Positions 1 to 8,790 of a DNA stretch of 45,441 nucleotides are shown here, piece by piece; within the stretch, counting starts at the first letter, position 1, and each line of letters begins with the position of its first letter. The position numbers and the translations under genes are program-made. This stretch comes from DASXVX01 sp036504075 (lineage in GTDB: Bacteria; Bacillota; Sulfobacillia; Symbiobacteriales; Symbiobacteriaceae). The stretch lies in contig DASXVX010000027.1 of the NCBI GenBank assembly GCA_036504075.1, forward strand, positions 1 to 45,441. The letters run 5' to 3'. The notes beneath the pieces are model-generated. The model saw nothing but the letters and a program-made list of their open reading frames with translations, made no database searches and had not been told where the DNA came from.

Positions 1-136
1 ATCGGTGGCACCGTGGAGCTCGTATTCAGTCGGGGTACACCGCTTTCCGGGGTCACGGTGGCATTCAATCGGGTGGTCACTGGCCCAGATCCCTTTCTCG
101 AAGCACCAATATCCGCTTGTTCACGTGATACTTGAG

Positions 137-598
137 CTAGATGCCGATGTGGAGGATGTAGAGTTCACCCTGGGCATGGGCAACCTGGTCAGCGACTGCC
201 TCCAGTTGGCATAAAGCCGTTACCAAGTCATCACGTTGAACCTGTAACCGCTCATACCGCCCCGTCTCCGATTTGGCACCATGAACCCAGGTCCAGGCTC
301 CACGTAGCTGCAGTTGTAGTGGACCCAGAGCGAATATCCTCGCCCAACTCCCAAAGATCGCGTGCGCATGTGGAGCCCCTTCGACGGTAATGACGGTAGG
401 TCCCCACCGATTAAGCCCTGCGTCCTTCTGCTCAGGTCGGATCGGGCTGATGGTCGGGATCCACATTAACGTGTCCCACATGTAGCTTAGGAGATCGTCG
501 TGCAGTTCTATTGCCCCTGGGGCATTGATGAAACGCCCATAATCTGCAAAGTCGTGTTCTACCCGTTTCACAAGGTAGAACTGATGGTTCAGAGACAG
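137..598 (-). CDS. Unidentified integron-cassette protein, probable CTG start
   Basis: I do not recognise this family. The open frame continues upstream to 1096, but only the part after the attC site looks like protein; the upstream part is antisense to, or overlaps, the next gene. Reading on the minus strand, attC ends with GTTAGGC, then comes a strong ribosome site AGGGAGG (613-607), and eight bases later an in-frame CTG at 598. No ATG, GTG or TTG lies near, so a CTG start is inferred; the product would be 153 residues. The sequence is mixed alpha/beta in composition, rich in Trp and His (for example LLSYMWDTLMWIP, GAWTWVHGAK), without signal peptide or membrane segment. Position right after an attC boundary is what a gene cassette shows. 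The alternative is a gene that lost its true start at the cassette junction. Confidence 0.55.
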   Translation of the reverse strand: MSLNHQFYLVKRVEHDFADYGRFINAPGAIELHDDLLSYMWDTLMWIPTISPIRPEQKDAGLNRWGPTVITVEGAPHAHAIFGSWARIFALGPLQLQLRGAWTWVHGAKSETGRYERLQVQRDDLVTALCQLEAVADQVAHAQGELYILHIGI

Positions 599-616
599 GC
601 AGATTACCTCCCTGCT

Positions 617-707
617 GCCTAACGTCCGGCGTTTGAGCGGCGCCGGGCAAACCTTTCGATTCTGGCACCGACCTCGCTTCGGCGGCCGCTCCAAACGCTT
701 GTTAGAC
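617..707 (-). repeat. attC: Integron attC recombination site
   Basis: On the plus strand the site begins GCCTAAC (617-623) and ends GTTAGAC (701-707), matching the RYYYAAC and GTTRRRY core boxes. The inner arms GCGTTTGAGCGG (629-640) and CCGCTCCAAACGC (686-698) are complementary except for one unpaired base, the extrahelical base typical of folded attC sites. Read on the minus strand the stop codon of the neighbouring gene (702-704) lies inside the first core box, as in many cassettes, and a new ribosome site starts right after the second. Length of 91 bp is in the usual range. Confidence 0.85.
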
Positions 708-1469
708 GGCAGCCCCAGAAGTGGGCCTGCGTTTGGCAAGTTCGCGGACCGTGGGCGGGAATCGGTCGAACAGGAATATGCGATCAAACATAGATTCATA
801 AACCGCTTCCAGTACGGCACCTTGGAGCTCAAACCAGCCTGAAAGCCGGCGGCCGTCCATGATGAGTAGCAGCCAAACGACGCCGACCGCTGAACGATAG
901 GCCACCGCTTTGCCATTCTTGGCAGTAATCCTGGCCTGCAGTTGCTCGACCGAAAGTGTTGCTCCCCGATCAGAGTCGGGATTGAACCAATATGACTGCG
1001 TGTGGAATGCAGGACGTATGATGCTGATTGCGTGGACTTCTTTGGGCAACGCGACTGCCCGGCGGTCGTGCCAGTTAAAATGGAGGTACTCACCAACTGC
1101 GGGTATGTGCGCTCCCACGAACGCTACCAGCTCCGCTGCCACCCGACTGATGTCACTCTTTTTGAGTGGAGTTTGATGCTCGCTAAAGTGAACGTGTGCT
1201 TCAAGGAAAGGTTGGCCAGCTTCCTCCCATAACTTCTTCGCACCGGCAAGCACCTGCTCTCGGATACCCTCCATCTGACGACGACTAATACCTTGCTTCA
1301 GTGTCTCACGGAACAGTTCTGTGACTTCGATACCAACTTCGCCCTGGTCGGCGGCGACCACGAAATCTGGGCCAGCTCCGTCGGGAATCGGCATAGGTAC
1401 ACCTTGGATTGCGATGGCCGCTAGAAAACTCGTCAAGTGGGAAAGCTCCTTCGCCTTTTTCACGTCCAT
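702..1469 (-). CDS. Unidentified cassette-borne protein, possible nuclease-like fold
   Basis: A 255-residue protein without a family I can name. The start at 1469 is chosen because AAGGTGG sits six bases upstream; the frame can be extended to an ATG at 1529 but that lies upstream of the cassette core site at 1487-1493. The region near residues 32-52 reads GPDFVVAADQGEVGIEVTEL, and the acidic residue followed by GIEVTEL is reminiscent of the D...(E/D)xK strand pair of PD-(D/E)xK nucleases, but no clear catalytic lysine follows, so I do not assign a function. The middle contains HFSEHQTPLKKSDISRVA and the C-terminal part ends with a basic tail. No signal peptide or membrane segment. The TAA stop is inside the attC site, so the gene and attC form one cassette. 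Confidence 0.75.
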   Translation of the reverse strand: MDVKKAKELSHLTSFLAAIAIQGVPMPIPDGAGPDFVVAADQGEVGIEVTELFRETLKQGISRRQMEGIREQVLAGAKKLWEEAGQPFLEAHVHFSEHQTPLKKSDISRVAAELVAFVGAHIPAVGEYLHFNWHDRRAVALPKEVHAISIIRPAFHTQSYWFNPDSDRGATLSVEQLQARITAKNGKAVAYRSAVGVVWLLLIMDGRRLSGWFELQGAVLEAVYESMFDRIFLFDRFPPTVRELAKRRPTSGAAV

Positions 1470-1486
1470 GATATCCACCTTCTGCC

Positions 1487-1493
1487 GTCTAAC
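1487..1493 (-). other. Integron core site (attI-like or degenerate attC end)
   Basis: On the minus strand the bases just upstream of the first cassette gene read AATGTTAGACGGCAG, containing a GTTRRRY core. It marks the 5' boundary of the cassette. No matching RYYYAAC partner box lies within about 100 bases upstream, so it could be the single core of an attI site or a damaged attC. No integrase gene is visible on the right. Confidence 0.45.
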
Positions 1494-1529
1494 ATTGAGT
1501 AGAATGGTCAGTATATCTTGCCGAACCAA

Positions 1530-1939
1530 CGCCTGTTGTCGGTATAAAACGCCCTGGAAGATGCTTTCCCGAAGCCCGGTGGCTGCAGGGACTACGCCTC
1601 TACCCGCTCTGAACGGGGGGTTTTATGCTGACCGGCATAAAATCCGTTCAAAGCCATAGCGCTCCCGCTATGGGGTCTCCATCTTCGCCATCTGAATAGT
1701 ATGGCTTTGCGATATTTCCCCAAGGGTGGGAACAATCCCTTCCAGGAGCGATTCATCAAGGACTAAACGCTCCAATGCGCGTCATGGGCAATCGTGACTC
1801 AGAAACAGATACAGCCCGCGGGGCACGGGGCTGCGGGCATCGCCTCCAGAGCGTTAGGCGGAAGCCGAGACAAACGGAAAACACTGCCAGTCTCCCTAAC
1901 AGGTCCACTTGTATGTGACGATGACCCATGGGCCCGCCC
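1530..1939. other. Spacer without a clear gene
   Basis: About 400 bases between the cassette array and repeat copy A. It holds a short inverted repeat, CCATAGCG...CGCTATGG (1655-1674), and a 21-codon frame beginning ATG at 1700 without a family. The plus-strand frame around 1760-1915 ends in a basic, Gly/Arg-rich tail that faintly resembles tails of IS200/IS605 TnpB proteins, but there is no conserved TnpB motif. I see no gene I can support. Confidence 0.4.
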
Positions 1940-2178
1940 GCTGCGTGCGAGCGAAAATGCCTGCGTGAGGCTGCGTGGGTGAAAATCGGGGTTCATGCCC
2001 CCGCCCGGAGGGGTGGGGCAGAGCGGAAAAGCCCCTCCCGCGCCAGAGGGCGGGAGGGGCTAGAACCCTTGGTGCGGCTGGGGCGGCAAGCGTTCGTCCC
2101 CATGAGAGGTCCGACGTACGCCGAAGCTTCCACCCGGTTGCGTGCGGCTGCGTGACCTTGCGTGCGATTGCGTGGCGA
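1940..2178 (-). repeat. Dispersed noncoding repeat, copy A
   Basis: First of three similar ~250-bp intergenic elements (others at 15214-15479 and 24199-24454), all in the same orientation. Shared parts in plus-strand order are: GCTGCG...AGCG followed by CCTGCGTG motifs, a GGTTCATG block, GTGGGG...AGAGCGGAAAAG, a 12-bp perfect hairpin of AGCCCCTCCCGC, a CTTGGTGCGG-like block, a CCATGAG...GACGT block, and degenerate TGCGTGCGG iterations at the right edge. No conserved reading frame spans the copies. It lies directly downstream of the acyl-CoA synthetase gene on the minus strand. Confidence 0.8.
2026..2061 (-). terminator. Hairpin terminator inside repeat A
   Basis: Stem AGCCCCTCCCGC (2030-2041) pairs with GCGGGAGGGGCT (2050-2061). 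Read on the minus strand the hairpin is followed by TTTTCC, so it can stop transcripts leaving the liv1/acyl-CoA synthetase operon, whose last gene ends about 130 bases before. Confidence 0.65.
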
Positions 2179-2188
2179 CAAACGCCGC

Positions 2189-4123
2189 CTACGTCGCCTG
2201 AGCGACCGCTTCCACCGCATCGACGTTCTCCAGCGCCGTCAGATCGCCCAGCGGTTTCCCCAGGTACACCGCCTTCACCACCCGCCGCATGATCTTGGCG
2301 TTCCGCGTCTTCGGCAGGCTCGCCACAAACTTGACCGCCTCCGGGCGGAGCGCCTTCCCCAGTTCCGCCGCCACCCCGTCCGCGAGCGCCACCCGCAACT
2401 CTTCCGACGCCTCAACCCCGGGCTTGAGCACCACGAACCCCACCACCGTCTCGCCCTTGACCGGGTGCGGCACCCCGATGGCCGCCGCTTCCGCCACTTT
2501 CCCCGACCCCACCAGCGCCGATTCCACCTCCGCCGGACCCAAACGCTTGCCCGCCACCTTGATGGTGTCGTCCGACCGGCCGTGGATGTACCAGAACCCA
2601 TCGGCGTCGATCGAGGCCCAGTCGCCGTGGACCCAGACGCCCGGAAACCGGCTCCAGTAGGCCTCCGCATACCGCTCCGGGTCCCTCCAAAACCCACGGG
2701 TCATGCCCACCCAGGGCTGGCGGATCACCAGTTCACCCACTTCGCCCCGCACCGGATTGCCGGCGTCATCCACCACATCCGCCGCCATGCCCGGCACGAC
2801 ACAGTTGAACGACGCCACTTTCAGCGGTCGGATCGGCACGCAGCCCACAATGCCCCCGGAAATCTCCGTGCCGCCCGAGTAGTTGATAATCGGGCAGCGC
2901 CCGCCGCCGACCGCCGTAAAGAGCCAGCGATAGGGGTCCGGGTTCCAGGGTTCGCCGGTGCTGCCAAACATCCGCAGGCTGGAGAGATCGTGCCGCCGGG
3001 CAGGCTCGTCGCCGTGCGGCATCAACGCCCGCACCAGCGTGGGCGAGACGCCCAGGTGCGTGACGCCGTGGTTCGCCACCAGCCCCCAGAGGCGGTCGAC
3101 GGCGGGGTAATCCGGCGCACCGTCGTAGAGGACGCAGGTGGCGCCCAGCATCAGACTGCCGAAAATCGCCCACGGACCCATCATCCAGCCAATGTCGGTA
3201 AACCAGAACATCACGTCCGGTTCGCCCACGTCGAAGAGGTGGGCCATGTCCTGCGCGCCTTTGATCGGAAAGCCGCAGTGCACGTGCACGGCGCCCTTTG
3301 GCCGCCCGGTGGTGCCGGAGGTGTAGATAATCATGACCGGGTCCTCGGCTTCCATCGGCTCGGTGGCGAACGTGTCGCTTTGGCCGGCCACCAGGTCGTG
3401 GTACCAGACGTCCCGGTCGCCGTTCCAGGGTGTGTCCGGCGCGCCGAGGCGGCGGACGACCAGGACCTTTTCGACCGTCGGCGAAGCCGCCGCGGCTTCA
3501 TCGGCGGCCGCCTTCATGGCGACCGGGTGGCCGCGGCGGAAAAAGCCGTCGGCGGTAATCAGCAGGCGGGCGCCCGAATCCTGCAGGCGGGCGGCCACGG
3601 CCGGGGCGGCATAGCCGGAAAAGATCGGCGTGAAGATCGCGCCCACCTTGGCCACCGCCATGATGGCGGCCACGGTCTCCGGAATCATGGGCAGGTAGAG
3701 GCCGACCCGGTCCCCCTTGCCGATGCCCAGCGACCGGAGCCCATGAGCCAGCCGGTTTGACTCCGCCCAGAGGTCTCCGTACGTCCACCGCCGGATGGCG
3801 CCCTCCTCGCCTTCCCAGAGCAGCGCCACCTTGTCGCGGTGGGTGGCGACATGCTTGTCCACACAATCGGCGGCGAGGTTCATTTTCCCGCCGACAAACC
3901 AGCGCGCCCAGGGGATTCCCTGGCTGGTGTCCAGCACCTGCCGGTACGGCTCGTACCAGTGGATGCCCAGGTCTTTTTCGGCCGCGGCCCAAAACCAGGC
4001 CGGGTCGACCGCCGCCTTTGCCTGCAACTCAGCCAGATCGCGCACCCCGACGTCGCGCATGAAGCGGCTGATGCGGCTGTTTGCGACCTGCTCGGCGGTC
4101 GGGTGCCAAATGAGATTCTCCAC
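2189..4123 (-). CDS. Acetyl-CoA synthetase-like acyl-CoA synthetase (AMP-forming)
   Basis: A class I adenylate-forming ligase of 644 residues that activates a carboxylic acid to its acyl-AMP and then acyl-CoA. The P-loop-like motif YTSGTTGRPKG is at residues 267-277, a conserved YSGGTEISG segment follows in the middle, GDWASIDADGFWYIHGRSDD marks the hinge, and PKTRNAKIMRR near residue 604 carries the C-terminal catalytic lysine. The size and N-terminal extension (IWHPTAEQVANSRISRFM) fit the acetyl-/acetoacetyl-CoA synthetase branch; I cannot tell the substrate. The start is a GTG at 4123 with AAAGGGGG upstream; an ATG at 4150 would overlap livF. It is last in the bdhA-liv operon, so it probably activates the imported compound or its breakdown product. 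Confidence 0.9.
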   Translation of the reverse strand: MENLIWHPTAEQVANSRISRFMRDVGVRDLAELQAKAAVDPAWFWAAAEKDLGIHWYEPYRQVLDTSQGIPWARWFVGGKMNLAADCVDKHVATHRDKVALLWEGEEGAIRRWTYGDLWAESNRLAHGLRSLGIGKGDRVGLYLPMIPETVAAIMAVAKVGAIFTPIFSGYAAPAVAARLQDSGARLLITADGFFRRGHPVAMKAAADEAAAASPTVEKVLVVRRLGAPDTPWNGDRDVWYHDLVAGQSDTFATEPMEAEDPVMIIYTSGTTGRPKGAVHVHCGFPIKGAQDMAHLFDVGEPDVMFWFTDIGWMMGPWAIFGSLMLGATCVLYDGAPDYPAVDRLWGLVANHGVTHLGVSPTLVRALMPHGDEPARRHDLSSLRMFGSTGEPWNPDPYRWLFTAVGGGRCPIINYSGGTEISGGIVGCVPIRPLKVASFNCVVPGMAADVVDDAGNPVRGEVGELVIRQPWVGMTRGFWRDPERYAEAYWSRFPGVWVHGDWASIDADGFWYIHGRSDDTIKVAGKRLGPAEVESALVGSGKVAEAAAIGVPHPVKGETVVGFVVLKPGVEASEELRVALADGVAAELGKALRPEAVKFVASLPKTRNAKIMRRVVKAVYLGKPLGDLTALENVDAVEAVAQAT

Positions 4124-4139
4124 CGCGGAACCCCCTTTG

Positions 4140-4827
<688 letters not shown>

Positions 4828-4850
<23 letters not shown>

Positions 4851-6645
4851 GGGCCGCCACCTCCTCTCCGCCCAGATACGCCTCGACCACTTTCGGGTCC
4901 TGCCGGATCTCGGCGGGAGTGCCTTCGGCGATTTTCACGCCGAAGTCGATGACCGTGACCGTGTCGCACAGGCCCATGATCAGTTCCATGTGGTGCTCGA
5001 CCACGAGTATGGCCAGGCCGTGTTCGCGCAGCCGCTCGATTACGGCCATGATCTCCTCGATTTCGCCGGGGCCGCACCCGGCGGCCGGTTCGTCCAGAAT
5101 CAGGACCCCGGGCTTCAAAGCCAGCGCCCGGGCGATTTCCACCAGTCGCTGCTTGCCGTAGGGCAGGCTGCCGGCCACTACGCCGGCCTGGTCTGCCAGT
5201 CCGACCACGGCCAGGAGCGCCCCGGCCCGCTCGGCAAACTGGGCTTCTTCCCGGGCCTGCGCCCGGCTGGCCAGCACAAAGTGGCCGAACCCCCGCCGGA
5301 AATGGCGATGGAAGCCCATGAGCACGTTCTCCAGCACTGTTAGCTCACCAAAAAGCTGCAAGTTCTGGAACGTCCGGGTGACGCCCCGCGCCGCGATTTT
5401 GTGCGGCGGCAGCCCCGTGACGTCCTGCCCGCGCCAGCGAATCGTGCCGCCGGTGGGCCGGTAGACGCCGGACAGCAGGTTGACCATGGTGGACTTGCCG
5501 GACCCGTTGGGGCCGATCAGACCGTGGACGGTCCGGGATTTCACCGTCAGGTCGAGGTCGTAGATGGCGATAAGCCCCGCGAACTGCATCCGCAGTCCCT
5601 TCGTCTCGATCAGAACCTCGCCCGGTTCGCTCGCCGGGATCAGCCAGTCGGGCAGGGGTCCTCTCCCGGCGCCGGCACCGATGTGCCCCGCCGGGTCGGC
5701 CGGTGCGTGCCGCCGCGCCATGAGCCGCTTCCAGAGCCGGGCGAAGCCGCCCATCAGCCCCTCGGGCATCACCAGCAGCATCACCAGCAGGATCGCGCCA
5801 AAGATCATCAGGTGATAATCATAAAGGCCTTCAAATAGCTGCGGCAGGAGGGCCACCACCACCGTGCCGATCAGCGGGCCGGCCAGCGTCCCCGCCCCGC
5901 CGACGATGACGCCGATGAGGAAGTTGATCGAGACCGAAAACTGGAAGCCGTCGCTGTTGAGAAAGGTGCTCTGGTAGGCCAGGAGCGCACCGCCCAGGCC
6001 GGCGTAAAACGCGCTGATCGCGAAGACGAGCATCTTCCAGCCCCGCACGTCCACCGCCAGCACGGCCGCGGCGATTTCGCTTTGCCCCAGCGCCCGGAGC
6101 GTCCGCCCGAACCGCGTGGAGACCAGATTCGCCAGGAGCAGGAGCATGGCGACGGTAATGAAGCCGGCCACATAGTAGTAGGTCACCCCGCCCGCCGCCC
6201 AGGCCGGACGTTGCACGTGCAGACCGGCCGGGCCGCCGGTGAGGGAAATCCAGCGATTCGAGGCGATCTCAATCACGGCGCCGAAGGCGATGGTCACCAT
6301 GGCCAGGTACGGCCCGCGGGCCCGGAGCGAAAGCAGGGCCGTCAGGGCGCCCGCCGCTGCGGCCAGCAGCGCTCCGAACAGCAGCGCCAGGGGGAACGGG
6401 AAGCCCATGCGAATGCCTGAGAGTGCGGCCCCGTAGGCGCCCAGAGCATAGAACCCGGCGTGGCCCAGCGAAAGCTGGCCCGAATACCCCACCAGCAGGT
6501 TCAGGCCGGCGATCACGATCAGCAGGTAGGCAAACCGCTCCAGCAGGTGGATGAAGAAGATCGTCGGGTTCAGCCACGGCAGCAGGTAGACTACCACTGC
6601 GCCGATGGCGACCAGCACCCATTTGTTGCTCAGCCATTTTCCCAT
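4828..6645 (-). CDS. livMG: Fused LivM permease-LivG ATPase
   Basis: A 605-residue fusion of two subunits that are normally separate. Residues 1 to about 310 are a LivM-type permease with eight or more hydrophobic segments and the family motif GYSGQLSLGHAGFYALGAYG. After a Pro/Gly/Ala-rich linker, residues about 345-600 are a LivG-type ATPase with Walker A GPNGSGKST, signature LPYGKQRLVEIARAL, Walker B GVLILDEPAAG and the switch histidine in VVEHHMELIM. Position after the Walker B reads CGPGE instead of the usual LNP-E. ATG at 6645 shares a base with the livH stop (TAATG), so translation is coupled. In the second liv operon the same two parts are encoded separately at 29557 and 30561, so the fusion is specific to this operon. 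Confidence 0.93.
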
Positions 6646-7517
6646 TAGAATTTCTCCTTCAGGCGGCGCCCGAAGATTCCGCCGGGCGAGACTGCCAGGA
6701 CCACCAGAATCAACAGGAATGGGGTGATATCTTTCCAGTCGGACCGGATTCCGGCCGTCACCTGCTCCACCACGCCGATGAGCAGCCCGCCCACCAGAAT
6801 GCCCGCCGGGTTCTCCAGGCCGCCGACCATGGCGGCCGAGAAGGCCCGCATCCCTAGTGTCAGGCCCATGGTGAAGGAGGTCTGGGTAATCGGACCCACC
6901 AGGACGCCGCCCAGCCCGGCCAGGAGCGAGGAGAGCATGTACGCGAAGACCGCCATGGTCCGGGGATTGATGCCCATGAGGCTGGCCGCGTCCCGGTTCC
7001 AGGCCACGGCAGCCAGCGCCTTGCCCAGAATGGTCCGCCGCAGGAACAGGAAGAGCAGCGCCATGGTCACGGCCGAGGCCACCACGACGAAAATCTCATG
7101 CGGCAAAACGCCGACCCGGTCGGTCAGGCGGATGACCTCGGAGCCGAACGGCGAGGGGAAGCGCATCGGGTTGCGCCCCCACTTCAGGAGGGCAATGTTG
7201 CGCACCATCATGGAGACGGCCACCGTGGAAAGAATCCAGCCGATGGCGAGAAAATGGCGCAGGGGCTTGATGGCGACATACTCCAGGGCGATGCCCGCCG
7301 CCGCGACCACAGCGATCGCGGCGGCAAGGCCCACCCACCAGGAGAAGCCGGCCGTAACTAACCCCAGGCCAGTCATGGCACCGAGCATCAGGAAATCACC
7401 CTGGCCGAAGTTCATCGTGTTGGTGGTGATATAGGTGACGTAATAGCCCTGGGCAATCAGGGCATAGACGCTGCCCAACACCAGGCCAGAGATCAGCGCC
7501 TGCAGGTATTGCTCCAA
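6645..7517 (-). CDS. livH: Branched-chain amino acid-type ABC transporter permease LivH
   Basis: A 290-residue integral membrane permease with about eight hydrophobic segments and the LivH motif TMNFGQGDFLMLGAM near the N-terminus; the C-terminal segment NPAGILVGGLLIGVVEQV is also family-typical. It pairs with the LivM half of the following fused protein to form the translocation pore. The start is TTG at 7517 with GAAAGGGGGAAGCAGG before it. It lies 30 bases after the binding-protein gene and shares one base with the next gene, so all are one transcription unit. Confidence 0.92.
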   Translation of the reverse strand: MEQYLQALISGLVLGSVYALIAQGYYVTYITTNTMNFGQGDFLMLGAMTGLGLVTAGFSWWVGLAAAIAVVAAAGIALEYVAIKPLRHFLAIGWILSTVAVSMMVRNIALLKWGRNPMRFPSPFGSEVIRLTDRVGVLPHEIFVVVASAVTMALLFLFLRRTILGKALAAVAWNRDAASLMGINPRTMAVFAYMLSSLLAGLGGVLVGPITQTSFTMGLTLGMRAFSAAMVGGLENPAGILVGGLLIGVVEQVTAGIRSDWKDITPFLLILVVLAVSPGGIFGRRLKEKF

Positions 7518-7547
7518 CCTGCTTCCCCCTTTCGATCACGCGGGCTG

Positions 7548-8765
7548 CTACTTGGCCTTTACGACCCGGCCGTCTTTCCACGTGCCCACGAACATGACGT
7601 CGCCGTTCAGCGCGTCGTGCTTATCCTTGGTGAAGGGTTGCGCGGGAGCGGCGGTAATCGCCTTGAAGTCGGTCATGCTTTCAATCGCATCCCGGATTTT
7701 CTTCGGATCGGGGCCGACCTTCTTGATGGCCTGCAGGATGATGTTCAGCGAGTCGTACGTCTGGGCGGCAGCGATCGGGAAGATGTACTTATCGCCATAC
7801 CGGGCCTGCATTTTCTTGTCGAATTCCGTGGCGGCCGGGCTCTGGTCCGGGGTGAAGGACTGGATCATGAACAGGTTGCCCTTGTTGACCAGGTTGCCGA
7901 CCAGTTGCTTGAGGAGCGGGTCGCCCGAGGCCCATGACCCCATGAAGACCGGCGCGTAGTTGATCTTGTCGGCGCTCTTGAGCACCTGGGAAACTTCGGG
8001 GGACAGGGCGTAGATGATCACCATGTCGGGCTTGGCGTCCCGCATCTTGTTAAGCTGCGGCTCCATGTTGGTGTCGCCGACCTGGAACGACTGGGTCGCT
8101 ACCACCTCGACGCCGAAGCCGGCGGCTTGCTTCTTCACCTCGTCGACGCCGAAGGTGCCATAGCCGGTGGTGTCGTGCAGAACGCCGACCTTCTTATAGC
8201 CCTTCTCCTTGGCCCAGCGCAGCATGGTCAGGACCTGGCCGGAGTCCACCATGGAGATGCGGAAGATGTAATTCTTCGGTTCGGCCTTGTACTTCTCGGT
8301 GATCGCCGCCGCCGTGGCGACCGGGATCACTTCCGGAATCTCGGCCTTCTGGACGGTCTCGATGTGCTGGTTGGCATTACCGGAGTTGGCCGGGCCGATG
8401 AGGGCGACCGCCTTGTCCTGGGAGATCAGGCGCGTAATCAGCTCCTGGGACTTCTGCGGGTTCGCCGCGTCATCGTAGAGCACCAGCTTGGCTTTGGCGC
8501 CGTTGTATCCGCCGGCGGCGTTGAACTCTTCAATGGCGATGGTGGTCGCCTGCTGGGCGGCGACGCCGTACGAGGCCGTGCCGGCGCTCATGTCGATGGC
8601 GATGCCAATGACGAATTCCTGGGGAGCCGGGGCGGTGGTAGTCCCAGACGGTGCGGGAGCGGCTGCCGGTTGGTTGCTTTCCTTGACCTGCGGACCGCAG
8701 CCGGTGAGCGCGGCGCCAACGAGCAGGAACATGGACAGAGCCCAAACCAGGGAACGCTTTTTCAT
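7548..8765 (-). CDS. livK: LivK-type substrate-binding lipoprotein
   Basis: Extracellular substrate-binding protein (type I periplasmic-binding fold, Leu/Ile/Val receptor family) of 405 residues. The N-terminus MKKRSLVWALSMFLLVG is a lipoprotein signal with lipobox LTGC, Cys23 being the lipidated residue; a Pro/Ala linker follows. The mature domain starts EFVIGIAIDMSAGTASYGV and carries GGYNGAKAKLVLYDDAANP and ALIGPANSGNA, standard for the family. The start ATG has GAGGAGGCGG upstream. It is the second gene after bdhA in the sigma-54 unit. The ligand cannot be read from sequence; many members bind amino acids, amides or aromatic acids rather than Leu/Ile/Val. Confidence 0.92.
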   Translation of the reverse strand: MKKRSLVWALSMFLLVGAALTGCGPQVKESNQPAAAPAPSGTTTAPAPQEFVIGIAIDMSAGTASYGVAAQQATTIAIEEFNAAGGYNGAKAKLVLYDDAANPQKSQELITRLISQDKAVALIGPANSGNANQHIETVQKAEIPEVIPVATAAAITEKYKAEPKNYIFRISMVDSGQVLTMLRWAKEKGYKKVGVLHDTTGYGTFGVDEVKKQAAGFGVEVVATQSFQVGDTNMEPQLNKMRDAKPDMVIIYALSPEVSQVLKSADKINYAPVFMGSWASGDPLLKQLVGNLVNKGNLFMIQSFTPDQSPAATEFDKKMQARYGDKYIFPIAAAQTYDSLNIILQAIKKVGPDPKKIRDAIESMTDFKAITAAPAQPFTKDKHDALNGDVMFVGTWKDGRVVKAK

Positions 8766-8790
8766 CTGTTCCGCCTCCTCTTCAAATGCG

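Noticed and set aside
1..136. Second attC site left of the first cassette gene
   Set aside because: AACAAGCG recurs after the stop codon at 137, but no GTTRRRY partner box exists in the remaining bases; the site, if any, lies outside the window or is degenerate.
599..1096. N-terminal extension of the leftmost gene to an ATG at 1096
   Set aside because: It would run through attC and overlap most of the next gene; residues there have the composition of an out-of-frame shadow.
1700..1915. Remnant of an IS200/IS605 TnpB gene
   Set aside because: Only a Gly/Arg-rich tail-like frame; no RuvC or zinc-finger motif, so it cannot be supported.
2162..3760. A 532-codon open frame on the plus strand opposite the acyl-CoA synthetase gene
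   Set aside because: It is Arg/His/Pro-rich with no family features; such antisense frames are usual in GC-rich genes, and the minus-strand ligase with all catalytic motifs explains the region.
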